NCBI GenBank assembly: GCA_030765065.1
Contig: CM060978.1
Span: 220,367,498 to 220,431,497, forward strand
Origin: Deroplatys truncata
Lineage: Eukaryota; Arthropoda; Insecta; Mantodea; Mantidae
Reading direction: 5' to 3'
Length of the DNA: 64,000 nucleotides
Part shown: positions 31,185-42,123 of the stretch, in pieces
Layout of the letters: each line of letters starts with the position of its first letter
How positions within the stretch are numbered: the first letter of the stretch is position 1
Notes under the pieces: model-generated
What the model saw: the letters and a program-made list of their open reading frames with translations, nothing else
Told to the model about the DNA's origin: nothing
The model's database searches: none
Position numbers and translations under genes: made by a program

Positions 31185-32100
31185 CGGTGAAGCAAGATAT
31201 AGCAAGAGAGCTCCATGCTCCCGCCCGAAGAAACTTCTTGCGTCGAAAGATCGTTAGCAAAGGTCTGCATGATCTGATGCAAATCGACTTGGTTGAGATG
31301 ATCCGCCATGCAAATCTCAACAAGAATTTCAAATATATCCTGATTGCAGTCAACTTCTACTCTAAATGGCATATGCAAGGCCATTAAAGGACAAGTCAGG
31401 ACTACAGGTTGCAAAAGCCATGGAAGATATACTAAAGGACATGGAAACGCCACCCAAGAATATACAGAGTGACAACGGAAAAGAATTTTATAACAAGCAC
31501 TTTAAAAATCTAATGGCAAAGTATAATATCAATCACTACAGTACCTATACTAATGTGAAGGCTGCAGCTGTTGAGCGTTTAATCAGAACTTTAAAGAATA
31601 TGATGTATCGGGAGTTTCTAGCTCAAGGATCATATAAGTGGCTAGATCTTCTACCTAAAATCGTTGCAGAGTACAATGACACTTACCACTCAACCATCAA
31701 AATGAAACCCAGTGAAGTGAGGAACAATGACCTTCTTCTGACTGTTTACAAGTATAACCATCCCAAAAGAGAGAAGAGGAGTGCAAGGAGGTTTAGTGTC
31801 GGCGATTATGTGAGGATATCTAAGAATAAAGGACATTTCGAAAAGGGTTTTGAACCCAACTGGAGTGTTGAAATTTTCCAAGTGGCTCATGTGAAACGAA
31901 CCAATCCTACCACATACATCATAAAGGATAATGATGGAGATCATATAAAAGGAGCATTTTATGGACATGAACTACATTCTACACTATTCCCTAACACTTA
32001 TTTAGTGGAGAAGATTTTGCGTAGGCAAGGAGAGAGGATTCTAGTGAAATGGTATGGATTCCCTAATAGCCAATGGATTGATGGAAACGATTTATTGTAG
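31181..32100 (+). pseudogene. Retroviral-type integrase with C-terminal chromodomain, frameshifted
   Basis: ATG at 31181 overlaps the upstream stop. The first frame (to 31387) holds the first catalytic Asp in M-Q-I-D-L-V. A one-base shift between about 31366 and 31387 moves the reading into the frame that runs to 32100. There the second Asp (I-Q-S-D-N-G-K-E-F) and the Glu (A-A-A-V-E-R-L-I-R-T-L-K) complete the D-D-E triad. The last 35 residues (V-E-K-I-L-R-R-Q-G-E-R-I-L-V-K-W-Y-G) are a chromodomain. No N-terminal HHCC zinc domain is seen. Polinton integrases insert the element with 6-bp duplications; the chromodomain may steer target choice. The frameshift makes this copy non-autonomous for integration. 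Confidence 0.9.
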
Positions 32101-32110
32101 CTAATACTGA

Positions 32111-32116
32111 AATAAA
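32111..32116 (+). terminator. Poly(A) signal after the integrase
   Basis: AATAAA 11 bp after the integrase stop, ending the rightward ATPase-to-integrase transcript. Confidence 0.6.
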
Positions 32117-32141
32117 GAGTCTTAAATGCAGTACCTCGTGT

Positions 32142-32147
32142 TTTATT
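32142..32147 (-). terminator. Poly(A) signal for the leftward polymerase transcript
   Basis: Reverse-strand AATAAA about 200 bp beyond the polymerase stop. It is interleaved with the integrase signal, so the convergent transcripts probably overlap at their 3' ends. Confidence 0.5.
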
Positions 32148-32342
32148 TACAGTAATTTGATTTCCTCCTTTGATACATTTAAGTGAACAATGTGCCATTA
32201 ACATTGTATTATATAAAATAATTAAAAAAACAGTAAAAATAATTAAATGCAATATATACAATTAATAAATTAGTCAATAAATAATCTATATACAATATAA
32301 TACATGAGATGGGGATGTGACATCCAGGGAAGCCGGAATGGA

Positions 32343-35300
32343 TTACGAGGCCCTAAGTGAATAATGGCCCCACGCGAGAGTTGCATGAGAGCCATCAATC
32401 ATCTTGCGCTTCGTGTCTCCTCCATGCAATGCAATTTTGTTAATTTCCACAGTCGAGACTTTATGTTTTGTACTCCTGAAGCAAATTTGTTTAGCCAAAA
32501 ATTTTTTATTTAAATCTTTTAGACACTCGAAATATTTCTCAAAGGTGATTGCTCGCATTCCACCTTTGGTAATCCCCTTTGCTTTCATGATGGTGCTGTT
32601 GTTATATTTATAGCTGTAGAGCTTTGCCCTAAGTCCAACGTACTCAGTCATCACCATGCCACCCAGCTCATCTTTAAACAACCCAATCACTTTCTTGTTG
32701 GCCTGCTTTATGGCATATACATTATTTTGCTTGTAATTTGATGTATCAAAATGCTGGGGATTGGTTTTCATGAATTTGTAAATGTCTGTAGAAGTTTCGA
32801 AAATGAATGAATCTGTATCCATATAATTCAGGACCAGGTCATTCAGTTGGGGTTTCATTACTTTATAAAAAAAATCATACATAATAAATTTTGAAAGATC
32901 GAGAATTGCATGGCCAATATAGATTGGTTTGTTCATGAGGATCTCCTCTCGAGCCAACTCTATGCCGACTAAGTTTTCATCAAAAATGTGGCTACATACA
33001 TATGTTGGACGAGCCGTCAATTTCCGTGCTTGCTCCCAGGTAGGTACAATACGGAAATCTCTGTACTTGCGAACATTTTCAATGAACTTACCGTACACAG
33101 CGTTGTTCATTTTCTTCCAGAGGTTTTGACCAAACTTGGAAGTTTCCCTGGCTCGCTTCTCGGCGTTAAGGTCAATATAGACCTTAAGCCATTCAGCTTG
33201 GTCATACGATACCACCCGATGAATATGTCTCAATAGCAGCCCCAGATCTAGGCACTGTTGCAAGATTTTATAATGCAAGACATATTTGCTTTTGTTCTCA
33301 AGACTTGCAATCAGTTTCTTGTATTGGCTGCCGGGTGGTATCTCACTCCGGGGACAGAGAGGTAGATCATTGTGTGCATCATGGAGATGGTCAGGATACT
33401 CCAAATCCACCTCTAGGACATATCCTGTCTTGGAGTCCTCAGGGATCGCAGCGAAGTCGATGGTGTCTATTTCATCCCTATCAAGCCATCTGAGGTTCCC
33501 ATACGGCATTGGGGACGCCATGCTCTTGCCGTACAAGTTGTTGATGTCCCAGTATGATAAAAAGTTTCGAGGTTCCTCAGATTTGTAGTCTGCAAGGTAT
33601 TCGTGGTTAGCTTTGGAGTACCGCTTTGATACCGTGCAAAGCCCGCCGCGAATACCTTCCTCGAAAAATTCTAACATGGTGGGATCGCTTATTAGCTGGA
33701 GCCTTGCTTTCGTTGTCTTAAGCATGGCGTCGAAGGCTAGTGAAGGCAGAGTATAGTACCATGCTGGGTCCAGGTTATACATCCCCAGCGACAAGTCTCT
33801 AAACTTCTCGAATACATCTGCTAAAAGCAGAGTATCGGTCTTTAGGTAAAGGTCACTATATTCCCCGAGATTCTTTATGTTGAATGTGCTCCATACCTTA
33901 AGTGCATGAGCATATTCCTCCTCTGTGACACCGTCGAAAAGCTCTATCGGCGGGAGCTCCTCTTCTTGGAGCTTCTCGATGGTATCCAGGTATGTATAGG
34001 GGAATATGCCCTTGCACTTCATTAGTTCCAGGTGTTCTGGATTAGAATACTCGGCATTAGTGACCTTGAAGTCATCAGCGCTCAGCATGTCTGCCAAGCT
34101 AGATAACTTGTCATCGAGAAACTTGTAGCTATCGAGAAACCTGAAATTAATTCCCTTGTACCATTTAGTAAATGCCAGATAACGTTCAGATGATTGTGCT
34201 ATACATGAAATATGAGACTTATCATATGCCATGTGCTTGATCAAGAAGTGACTGTCATAATTGCTTAAGCAATGAAAGAAAATTGGAATAAAATTCGGCA
34301 ATTTTCTATTCAAAATGCAAGCATTATGAGCCGCTCCAAGATATGCTCCAGTGATATGACAATGGTCCCTCACCCTAACATCATCTATAGCAAAATCTCT
34401 CCTGCATATGTGACAGTGATTAGCATTGTTGAAATCCAGGATATCCTGAGGTGACATATGCATGGGCTGTATTCGCCCATATATCTCAATGACTTCATCA
34501 GCAATCTTTCTAAGTTCGATGAAGAAGTCATTCAGTGCATTGTCACCTCTGAAGAGCTTGAATCTCGACAAGGACTGATCATGTCTACATATAACCTTCA
34601 ACGCTATCGATATCGCTTCATGTTCCTGTATGGTTCGGGTCCAGCTCTCTGCGTCAGAGGGTTCACATGAGTGGACCTTCCTCAAAACAGATTCGATATC
34701 TGCATAAATCACAAAAGGTACAGGGGCACACTTTGAATATGCATTAAATTCCAGAACCTCATCCTGCTTTGGCATTTTGAGGATCTGACATTTATTGCAT
34801 TTCAGTTTATGCACTCTCAAGGCATCCTCATTAGAACACCTTGTCATGCATGCCTCGCATAGCCACATTTTTCTGCTAGAACTTGTTATCTGACTTCTAA
34901 TAAGCCTCGATAAGTTGGTGATGAGGCAGTAGTGAGACTTGTCACCCTCTTCAACCATTAAGAGGTTCACTTGTCTAGCCTTCCTCTCAGATGGTTTGCG
35001 AATGGACTCCACTGAGTCGTTGGCATTCAGGTCAAATACACCTATAGATACATCTGGATTCTGCTTCTCAAAGCGTTCAATCTGATCGACGGAAAACGGG
35101 AAAGTAATTCCAGCATAATTGAACGCCTTGAATAGCAAATCCTGCGGGTATGAGCATGGTCTATTTTGGTTGACTTTTGCAGGGTATCTGGAAGCTAGCA
35201 TGCACCAAGCGAAACAGAAATGATCGGCATTCTGAATATTAAGAACTGCCTTCTTTCGCTTGATGCATGCTGGCAACTCTATGAATCCTGAAGCACGAAG

Positions 35301-37262
35301 GGGATTATAGTTTGCTGCGCTATTTATCAGCGAGTGGATTGCGAACAGTGTCTTTGAACTAGATTGGCCTTCAAAACAGGCTAGATTTTCTAAAATTTCG
35401 TTTTTCATTGCATGAAAGATGACATCGAGGTTAGATGATTGCTGGATCTCCTTTGTCTTGGAATTGAGAAATATCGATTCCACTTTTTCATGATCTGGTG
35501 TCTGGATTAAGTATGAGACGTTCAATGAACAACTCATCTTTATCCCAGACATACTCTTCTTTAGAGTGGACTCGATTTCCTTAATAACAAGACCCCTGCA
35601 TGACTCGAGAAACTCACTGGGGTCAATTATCCCAGCCGTATTTTCAATTTTACTATTGAAAATACGACCTTTGAATGCAAACTCTATTACCCTACATTCT
35701 AGGTCATCATAATCATTTCGACATACCCTTTTTGCCGGTGATGGTGAGGATGAATCAATTGTCTGGGATGGTCTGGACGTTGTTGCCGCGGGTCCGTTAA
35801 CATGTGGTGCATACACCTGATGGTTTAATTTGCGGGAGGGTTGGCTGCTGCACGTTGCTTCTTCAGAACCGCGCTCCTCTTCTGCTTCACGAAGTCTCTT
35901 GACACCTTTTCTCAAAGCCTCATTCGCCTGAGGCTCTGGCTCGGGGTGTAGAGGTTCAAGATCTGTAACAATAGGAGCATCACATTGTTAGCATCTGTGA
36001 CAATCAAGCAGGCAGTCTTCTAGTAGAAGACAGGGGAATAAATTGCATCAATATTAATGTTAAAAGAAGTGAAAGACTTACCTTGGAATGACTGAAGCAA
36101 CTCGATGAGCGCGGTCTTGTACCCGCAGTTAGTGCATGTACAAATTCCCTCCATGGGTGTATCCTCCCTGTCGTTATTTTGGACGACGCTGAAATTCTCA
36201 ACATCTCCGAAACCTGGCGGAGGTGGGATGATAAAGTCCCCCGCATTATCAGCATCAAGCCACGAAGCTGCCCCGTCGTCTATCAATGGTGAGAGTGGTG
36301 GTGGTGACGGTAGAGTGCTGGACTCAGGAGCGTCCTGTGCCGGGACAGGTGAGCGGCGGACGCGTCCTGCCAGACTCAATTTGTTTGTCTTCGAGTGCAT
36401 CTTCACTGGAAAATAATAATTTACGCATGTAAACTTGATGAATGAAGAAAAGGATAATTTCCCTATATTCTATACTCCATTTTCTGTCATATTACCGCTT
36501 TTCAATTTTTTTTCAGTTGATGACATTCGTGGTTAAGCTTTAAGTATGTTAAGCTTTTTGCATGTCGTAAGAGTATTTTTTATATATTATGCAAGCTATT
36601 TTATAGCAGATTACAGAGTTTCAACGAAAAATTCAGAGTTAAGTTAATTTTTGTTAATTAGTATGTTAGTGAAGTATTTTCAAACATTAATTGTTTTATT
36701 TAATTATAAAATTAGCTAATAGAAGCCCTGTCTTAAGGTTGCTTGAGTTAAAATAAGTTGCAGTTGAAAGTAGCTAAAGCCCCCAAATAACTACTACTAT
36801 TTGCGCTTGCACTGTCATTTTTAGTCTACTTTTGTCTTTCTCTTGTAGTTTTGTCGTAATCCGTTTTAAGTTGAAATGGAACTTGATTTAACGTATATAT
36901 TCCTTTTCAATCGTACTTTAGCGTTCTGAAAACTGAATATTTGCGTATGAGATTGTTCAGATAGAATGTATTATGTTTTAGCTTGCTTAAGCCCCGTTAT
37001 TTTTTGTTACAGTATTGTCTTTAAAGTTTTTTGTGTGATGTTTAGACATTGATTAGTGATATATAAGTTTAAATATACATCTAGACACTGACCCTGCTAC
37101 ATTATTGCAAAACAAACTTTACGAAGCTAGGTGATCACACGTTTTTTTTTAAATGTGATTTTGACTTTCAGTATCTTCACTCGACTTTTTAAGAATACAT
37201 CACACGAATTTCCTGTATGAAATCTAGTATATGCACTTACCTTGCGAATTGAAATCTAACAT
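32343..37262 (-). CDS. polB: Protein-primed family B DNA polymerase, three exons
   Basis: Exons 37262-37241, 36405-36082 and 35962-32343 join in frame through GTAAGT...CAG introns to 1,321 codons. Numbered from TTG at 35915 in the long exon: a C2HC zinc-finger-like motif (C353, C356, H369, C373), Exo I A-D-I-E-S (D406, E408), an endonuclease VII-like C-H-I-C...D-H-C-H insertion (501-533), Exo II N-Y-D (554), Exo III Y-L-K-T-D (690-694), motif A D-I-N-N-L-Y-G (D790), motif B K-K-M-N-N-A-V-Y-G (934-942), and motif C M-D-T-D-S (1033-1035). All catalytic residues are present. The spliced N-terminus is Pro/acidic with a C-T-C-T-N-C motif. The enzyme copies the linear element from a terminal-protein primer. 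The long exon has no upstream in-frame ATG before the acceptor, which is why splicing is needed. Confidence 0.9.
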
Positions 37263-37356
37263 GAATTAAGAACTTGAAGGTCTTTGCACTAGCACACGCT
37301 ATCACAATCACAGACGTTATTCCTTTAAGAATGAACTTTAACTCTCCTGCTTTCTT

Positions 37357-37364
37357 CTTATATA
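37357..37364 (-). promoter_or_regulatory. TATA box of the polymerase gene (TATATAAG)
   Basis: Reverse-strand TATATAAG 95 bp upstream of the exon 1 ATG (37262). It is identical to the octamer upstream of the left spliced gene, suggesting co-regulation of the two outer, probably early, genes. Confidence 0.65.
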
Positions 37365-37574
37365 GACTTTGAAGTTCATTCTCCCTCTCCCAGAGAGAAT
37401 GCGCAGAAGAATCCACTCCGTAATCGAGTGTTTTGATTGGTTAAACAATATTAGCTGGCTATATCTATCCTTGTCTAATGATTCACGTTTCTTTTCCCCA
37501 GGATCTTTAATCACATCTGATGAAGTTATAAATGTATTTGACGCCGTGTATTAAGTAATATATTCTCGTGTACT

Positions 37575-37985
37575 GTTAATGAATTAATAAAGGAAGTGTT
37601 CAATTACTCTTTATTGTATGAGTCATACATCTGTGGGAAATATTAAGATAAATTGCCCTTAGACAGGAAATTGTAAATCTTCATGAACTTAAGTAACTTA
37701 AGGGAGGGAACTTATTGACGGTTGCAGCTGCCTTTGGGTGTGCTGTTAATTAAGTAATAAAGACATTGTTCAATTACCTTGTATGAATCATACATCTGTG
37801 GGAAATATTAAGATAAATTGCCCTTAGACAGGAAATTGTAAATCTTCATGAACTTAAGTAACTTAAGGGAGGGAACTTATTGATGGTTGCAGCTGCCTTT
37901 GGGTGTGCTGTTAATTAAGTAATAAAGACATTGTTCAATTACTGTTTATTATATGAATCATACACCTCGTGGGAAAAAGATACAA
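37575..37985 (+). repeat. Subterminal tandem repeat, about 165-171-bp unit, 2.4 copies
   Basis: The block AATAAAG...TGTTCAATTAC recurs at about 37586, 37757 and 37921. It includes near-identical CATCTGTGGGAAATATTAAG and GGTTGCAGCTGCCTTTGGGT segments. It lies between the polymerase promoter and the right TIR; no ORF. Its left-end counterpart is absent. Confidence 0.85.
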
Positions 37986-38018
37986 GACATCTTTCCCGTT
38001 GTTATAACTAAGTATTTT

Positions 38019-38400
38019 AAATTTCTCTACTATGTAGAGTAAGTAAGGGAAGTATGGTATTCCACCCGAAAATTCGATAACGAGACTTCACCGGATATTT
38101 ATGTTTTGAGGCCCCCTGTTTTATTGAGAAATATTTTCGAGATATTGCTTGTTATTCCCTTAAATTCCCCAATAATTATATTTTTTCTCGAATTCGTTAT
38201 TCATTTTTTTATGTCCTATGCATGTAAAGAGAATGGAATGCATCACATGGCAACCGCTCTTAAAATATTTGACTAATGCTTAAAGCCTACCGTATTCCTA
38301 TTGCAGCTAGTAAAATCAAGCAGAATAAGCATTTGTAAGAAAAAGTTTGTACAAGAGTAGAGAAAGTCATGTGAGTGTAACATATGAGAATTTTTTTTAA
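38019..38400 (-). repeat. Internally deleted family A repeat inserted in the Polinton
   Basis: In reverse orientation it has the family A opening (ATGTTACACTCACATGACTT, ACTTTCTCTAC), the middle ATAACGAATTC block and the closing TACTTACT...GTAGAGAAAT, but about 500 bp of the interior is missing. Insertion post-dates, or was carried along with, the Polinton. Confidence 0.75.
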
Positions 38401-38554
38401 ATCCGATTCGTTTTTATTTCACTGTACATACAGCTTGTAACACTGTAATTAACTATCTCTATAAAGAAACTTTTTTTTTTCATTATAAATAAATGTATGT
38501 TTGACTCTCATGCAGTTTTAATGGAAAAATCAATAGCGTGAATAGCTCCCCCGC

Positions 38555-38812
38555 TTATGCGAAGGGTGAGTCAATAGCCGCTAAATTGTATACAGAAGGG
38601 GAGACAGAGTAGGGTTCTCCCTCCCAGGCAATAGCATGCGGGGCTGTATAGTCTGTGCTCCAAAAATTGGTATACAGAATTTCTAATCCATGTATGCCAC
38701 TAACAGAAGGTTTAGCGTTCTTATCAGGGTATTTAAGTAAAGAGTGACGCTTGTTAACCTTTAAAGCTAAATATTCCAATATTTTTTCATCGCTTGTGAT
38801 TCCACTCTGCAA
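38555..38812 (-). CDS. Unknown 3' exon or ORF near the right end of the Polinton
   Basis: An open frame of about 85 codons with no ATG. A stop lies just upstream of the first codon, and TTTTGCAG (a good splice acceptor) sits at the start, so if real it is a 3' exon. The peptide (for example L-E-Y-L-A-L-K-V-N-K-R-H-S-L-L-K-Y and F-W-S-T-D-Y-T-A-P-H-A-I-A-W-E-G) is not low-complexity and matches nothing I recognise. A short ATG-led frame lies upstream at about 38905-38800. It sits between the right TIR and the family A insertion. Function unknown and existence uncertain. Confidence 0.3.
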   Translation of the reverse strand: MQSGITSDEKILEYLALKVNKRHSLLKYPDKNAKPSVSGIHGLEILYTNFWSTDYTAPHAIAWEGEPYSVSPSVYNLAAIDSPFA

Positions 38813-39284
38813 AATTTCTCATTGTAATAAAGAGGTGTGCTTTAGTTAGCGAACATCGTATACTAGCCATTCTACGATATCTTTCAGAACCCTCCTGTTG
38901 CATTTTTTCAATGCTTGTGATTTCTCACCGTAATAAAGCATGTTATCGACCCGTTCAAAGCAACAAGTCCCGGTAGGATGGTGAAAATTAAACCTTTTCA
39001 CTCGTTAGACGTGCTCGCCACAAAAATTGAAACTTGTATTTTTTTATTTGATGTATATGATTAGAATTAACGCTGTGTACTTTATAGGGGTGAATCATGT
39101 CTCATAGCTGACTGGAAATGCAGACATTATTTTGATTACCTCCTCCCACCCAAAGCCGAGGAGGAGGGACGAGCCTTTAAATGCTTCAAGTAAATGTCAC
39201 CACGTGGCCGGGAATGACAAACTGTCAACTCGCCAGTAACCATTAATATATCCAGAAGACTCATGCACTATAGGTCCCCTTTGC

Positions 39285-39609
39285 CTGAAAGACCAATTGA
39301 ACCATGCGAACCAATTAAAAAGCCATAAATTGATACAGAACGTACCGGGTACTTAGGTCGGGCTTACATGAAAGACCAAGTGAACCAAGTGAACCAATTA
39401 AAACGCCATAAATTGATACAGAACGTACCAGGTACTTAGGTCGGGCTTACATGAAAGACCAATTGAACCAAGTGAACCAATTAAAAAGCCATAAATTGAT
39501 ATAGAACGTACACGCTACTTAGGTCGGACTTACATGAAAGACCAATTTAAATCAATTAAGCCAATTAAAAAGCCATAAATTGATATAGAAAATACAAATG
39601 TATACTACT
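39285..39609 (-). repeat. Right terminal inverted repeat of the Polinton, four tandem units
   Basis: Reverse complement of the left TIR, with four rather than five 83-bp units. Alignment suggests the left side has one extra unit. The outermost units correspond exactly. Confidence 0.9.
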
Positions 39610-39615
39610 TCTGCG
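39610..39615. repeat. Target-site duplication, right copy (TCTGCG)
   Basis: Identical to 22946-22951 and directly adjacent to the outer end of the right TIR. Confidence 0.9.
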
Positions 39616-42120
39616 CAAAAGGCCAGATAGCCCTATAGAATGTTAAAGTTGTTTTTCGCTTTCTGTGTTTTATACACTTTTATGCATTAAAACTTCTCTA
39701 TACCATGCCGTTCTTGTTCAATTTCCTTCAAAGTTTTAGAGAAACGCCCAAAACTATAAGTATAGTATTGTTGAGACTGAATCTTCTTTATCGGTTATCA
39801 TTGAAGGAATATTAACAATAATATCTAACACATTAAACTTAGCGAAAATATAATTTCTCGTAAGTTTATATTAATCGTTTTCTCAAAAACTGAAACATCA
39901 ATATAAAAAATCTATTATCAATTTTTTTTCTTAAATGTTCGTAAGAGACAAAGTAAATATTTACATTAGTATAATGTAATTGTTTTCATCCTATGGATCA
40001 TTTTTATTTACCATTAAAATAATTGATTCAACAACTATTAAGTTTAAAAATACTGGAGATATAAGTTTCAAAAGCATATGTTTCATAAGAATTTAGAAAT
40101 GTCACCTACGGGTATATGCATAATTAATTTCTGATTAAAGTTTTAGTCTCTCCAATGCTCATTTATTGATTTATTTTATATAAACCTCTTCTTTAGACTG
40201 CCCCACACGCTGTTAGTTCTGGGGACCAAGGGGGACCATACTCTAGAATTGCACGTTTGGTCTTGAAATATTGGTAGCGAGAGTTTTGTGTTTACAGGAA
40301 CAATACGTTGGGAACTAGATTCTTTCCGAAAATAACCAATTTTTGCCAATTAAACGCTGATTTACCGCAAGCTTTCACCGGTTATAAAGGATCCTTGGGC
40401 TTTAGTATTGAGGTAATAGCTTTCCTTTATGAGCACAGAATACAGGCACCGCTAATTCTTGTATTAATTTAGAGAGCTATTATGTTGGGAAACTTTCAAA
40501 CAGTAGGTTTAATTTTTCTTTTCTTATAACCGTTTGTTTTATTTTGTTGAAGTCCCAGATTCATATTTGTACGCAATATCATGAGCAACGGCTGTAATAG
40601 GATGGTTCTGATTTCACATGTCTCAATAAATTCAGCATGCACACAAAAATACGTTTTATAACAAAACTTCATAATCACATGCATTTTTCGCATACGATTT
40701 TATTCTGCAATTGTTCATTAACTCTTATGTTTCAGCTTAGATACCAACAAATTTTAACTTTGGGGCTCATGCGTAATCAAAAATCTCTCGACAGCCTTGC
40801 TAGTAGAGTTTTATCGTTACCACCGCCCCTCTTTGGTTTGAATAAAATTCAAGTTCGCCAAATGTTATGTAAAAATTGAAAAGAGTATTTTTTCCCAAAA
40901 TTATCCAATAGCATCTTTAATCGACAGGCCTGACTTTATCGTTACTGTTGATAAAATCACGTCAACAAATGTATTTTCTGTTATTAAATCGATTGTTTTG
41001 AGTACTTTTTATGACGTTGAATCACCCAAAATCATCCTCAAAAATTTCTGAAGCTATAGGCCAGGAACTCTTGCCTCATTGCTCCGTTGTACACAGCCAA
41101 GGTGCTCGCTTGTTCAGACATGTCCATGAAAGAGCCTTCGAGTAGGTGGAAAAAGCAAAAACACGAAACAGCGGTCTAGTGAGGACACCAAATGAGTCGG
41201 AATCGTAATAGCTACAGGAAAAAATGCAAGAAGGTATTTCTGATTTTCACAATGAAATAATAATATAATAAGAACATTGTGATTGAGTTTTCATTCTTAT
41301 TAAGTAGTTTCGGATTAAACAACTACTTATATTTAAGAAACAGTTGTGAACCTGAAAAAATTTGCTATGACATCATTATACACATGGAGGCGAAATGAAT
41401 ATTTGTGTAGATTTAAATTAGGTACTTTTATAAAAATTCTGAAAGTACAAATAAATACCTATACATATACCTATACCTTTTATCCAAATGAAAAGGTTTT
41501 TTTTTCTGCGTCTTCAACTACTTGTATGCAAAACAGCTAATAATACTTACTTATATTTAGTACAATTTATTAACACAACATTACAAAATATTTTGTACAG
41601 TTCAGAAAATATACCACTGAGCCATGACAACAGTAATATTCATTATCTGTGTTCCATTAATAAATCTTGATCAAGTGTTTTAACTGTAAAAGGAGAGAAA
41701 AGTATTATACAAATTATAGGGAACAATTTGGACAAAGTTAGAGAGAAATGGATGAGAAGGGGAAGCTAGACCTAGATACCACTGTAGAAGAGCAATAGCT
41801 AGGTAATTACCTAGGTATGAATAAGAATCGTACAACGTCATTATCTTCCGCGAAAGGCCGTGTCACATTTGATATAACTACAGACGATTCGCTGTTATGA
41901 AGAAGGAATTGGAGTGAAGATAGGGGTAGGAATTAAAAAGGTGGGTGAAGAAAACGAGATGTTGTTATATCGCGTTAGCACTTCCGTTAGTAAGTGTTTG
42001 TACTAGCTGCCGATACGTGATCGGAAGCGGGTAATAGGTAGGCAGGGTAAACAGCTATGCACTAGTTCCTGACTGACACCCGGGGATTGGAGGGGAAAGA
42101 TAAGGAGTGTTTCTTAGTTT
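39616..42120. other. Gene-less AT-rich stretch
   Basis: No ORF above chance and no shared repeat recognised. Short frames at 40637-40879 and 41346-41540 are AT-driven. Confidence 0.45.
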
Positions 42121-42123
42121 GTT

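Larger units (their letters stand above)
22952..39609. mobile_element. Polinton/Maverick (adintovirus-like) element, complete with TIRs and TSD
   Basis: A 16,658-bp element bounded by inverted repeats beginning AGTAGTATACATTTGTATTT and a 6-bp target duplication. It encodes the hallmark Polinton set: protein-primed family B DNA polymerase, chromodomain retroviral-type integrase, adenain-like protease, A32-like packaging ATPase, and a capsid-gene block including a PLA2-domain protein. There is also a spliced Cys/His gene, a possible PC4-like ORF and a fibre-like gene. Gene blocks are arranged right, left, right, left, with TATATAAG promoters near both ends. Integrase, major capsid and fibre-like genes are broken and a family A repeat is inserted near the right end, so this is a recently inactivated genomic copy. 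Such elements are regarded as endogenous or transposing relatives of midsize dsDNA viruses. Confidence 0.95.

Noticed and set aside
32404..34670. Forward ORFs of 60 to 100 codons across 32.4-34.7 kb
   Set aside because: Antisense shadows of the polymerase coding exon.
35915..35963. Polymerase start at the beginning of the long open frame (35915)
   Set aside because: That codon is TTG. No ATG exists between the acceptor and it, and in-frame upstream exons with canonical splice sites supply an ATG.
22952..39609. CRISPR-like array in the 83-bp TIR units
   Set aside because: The units are tandem without unique spacers, the genome is eukaryotic, and they are shared by both TIRs of a transposon.
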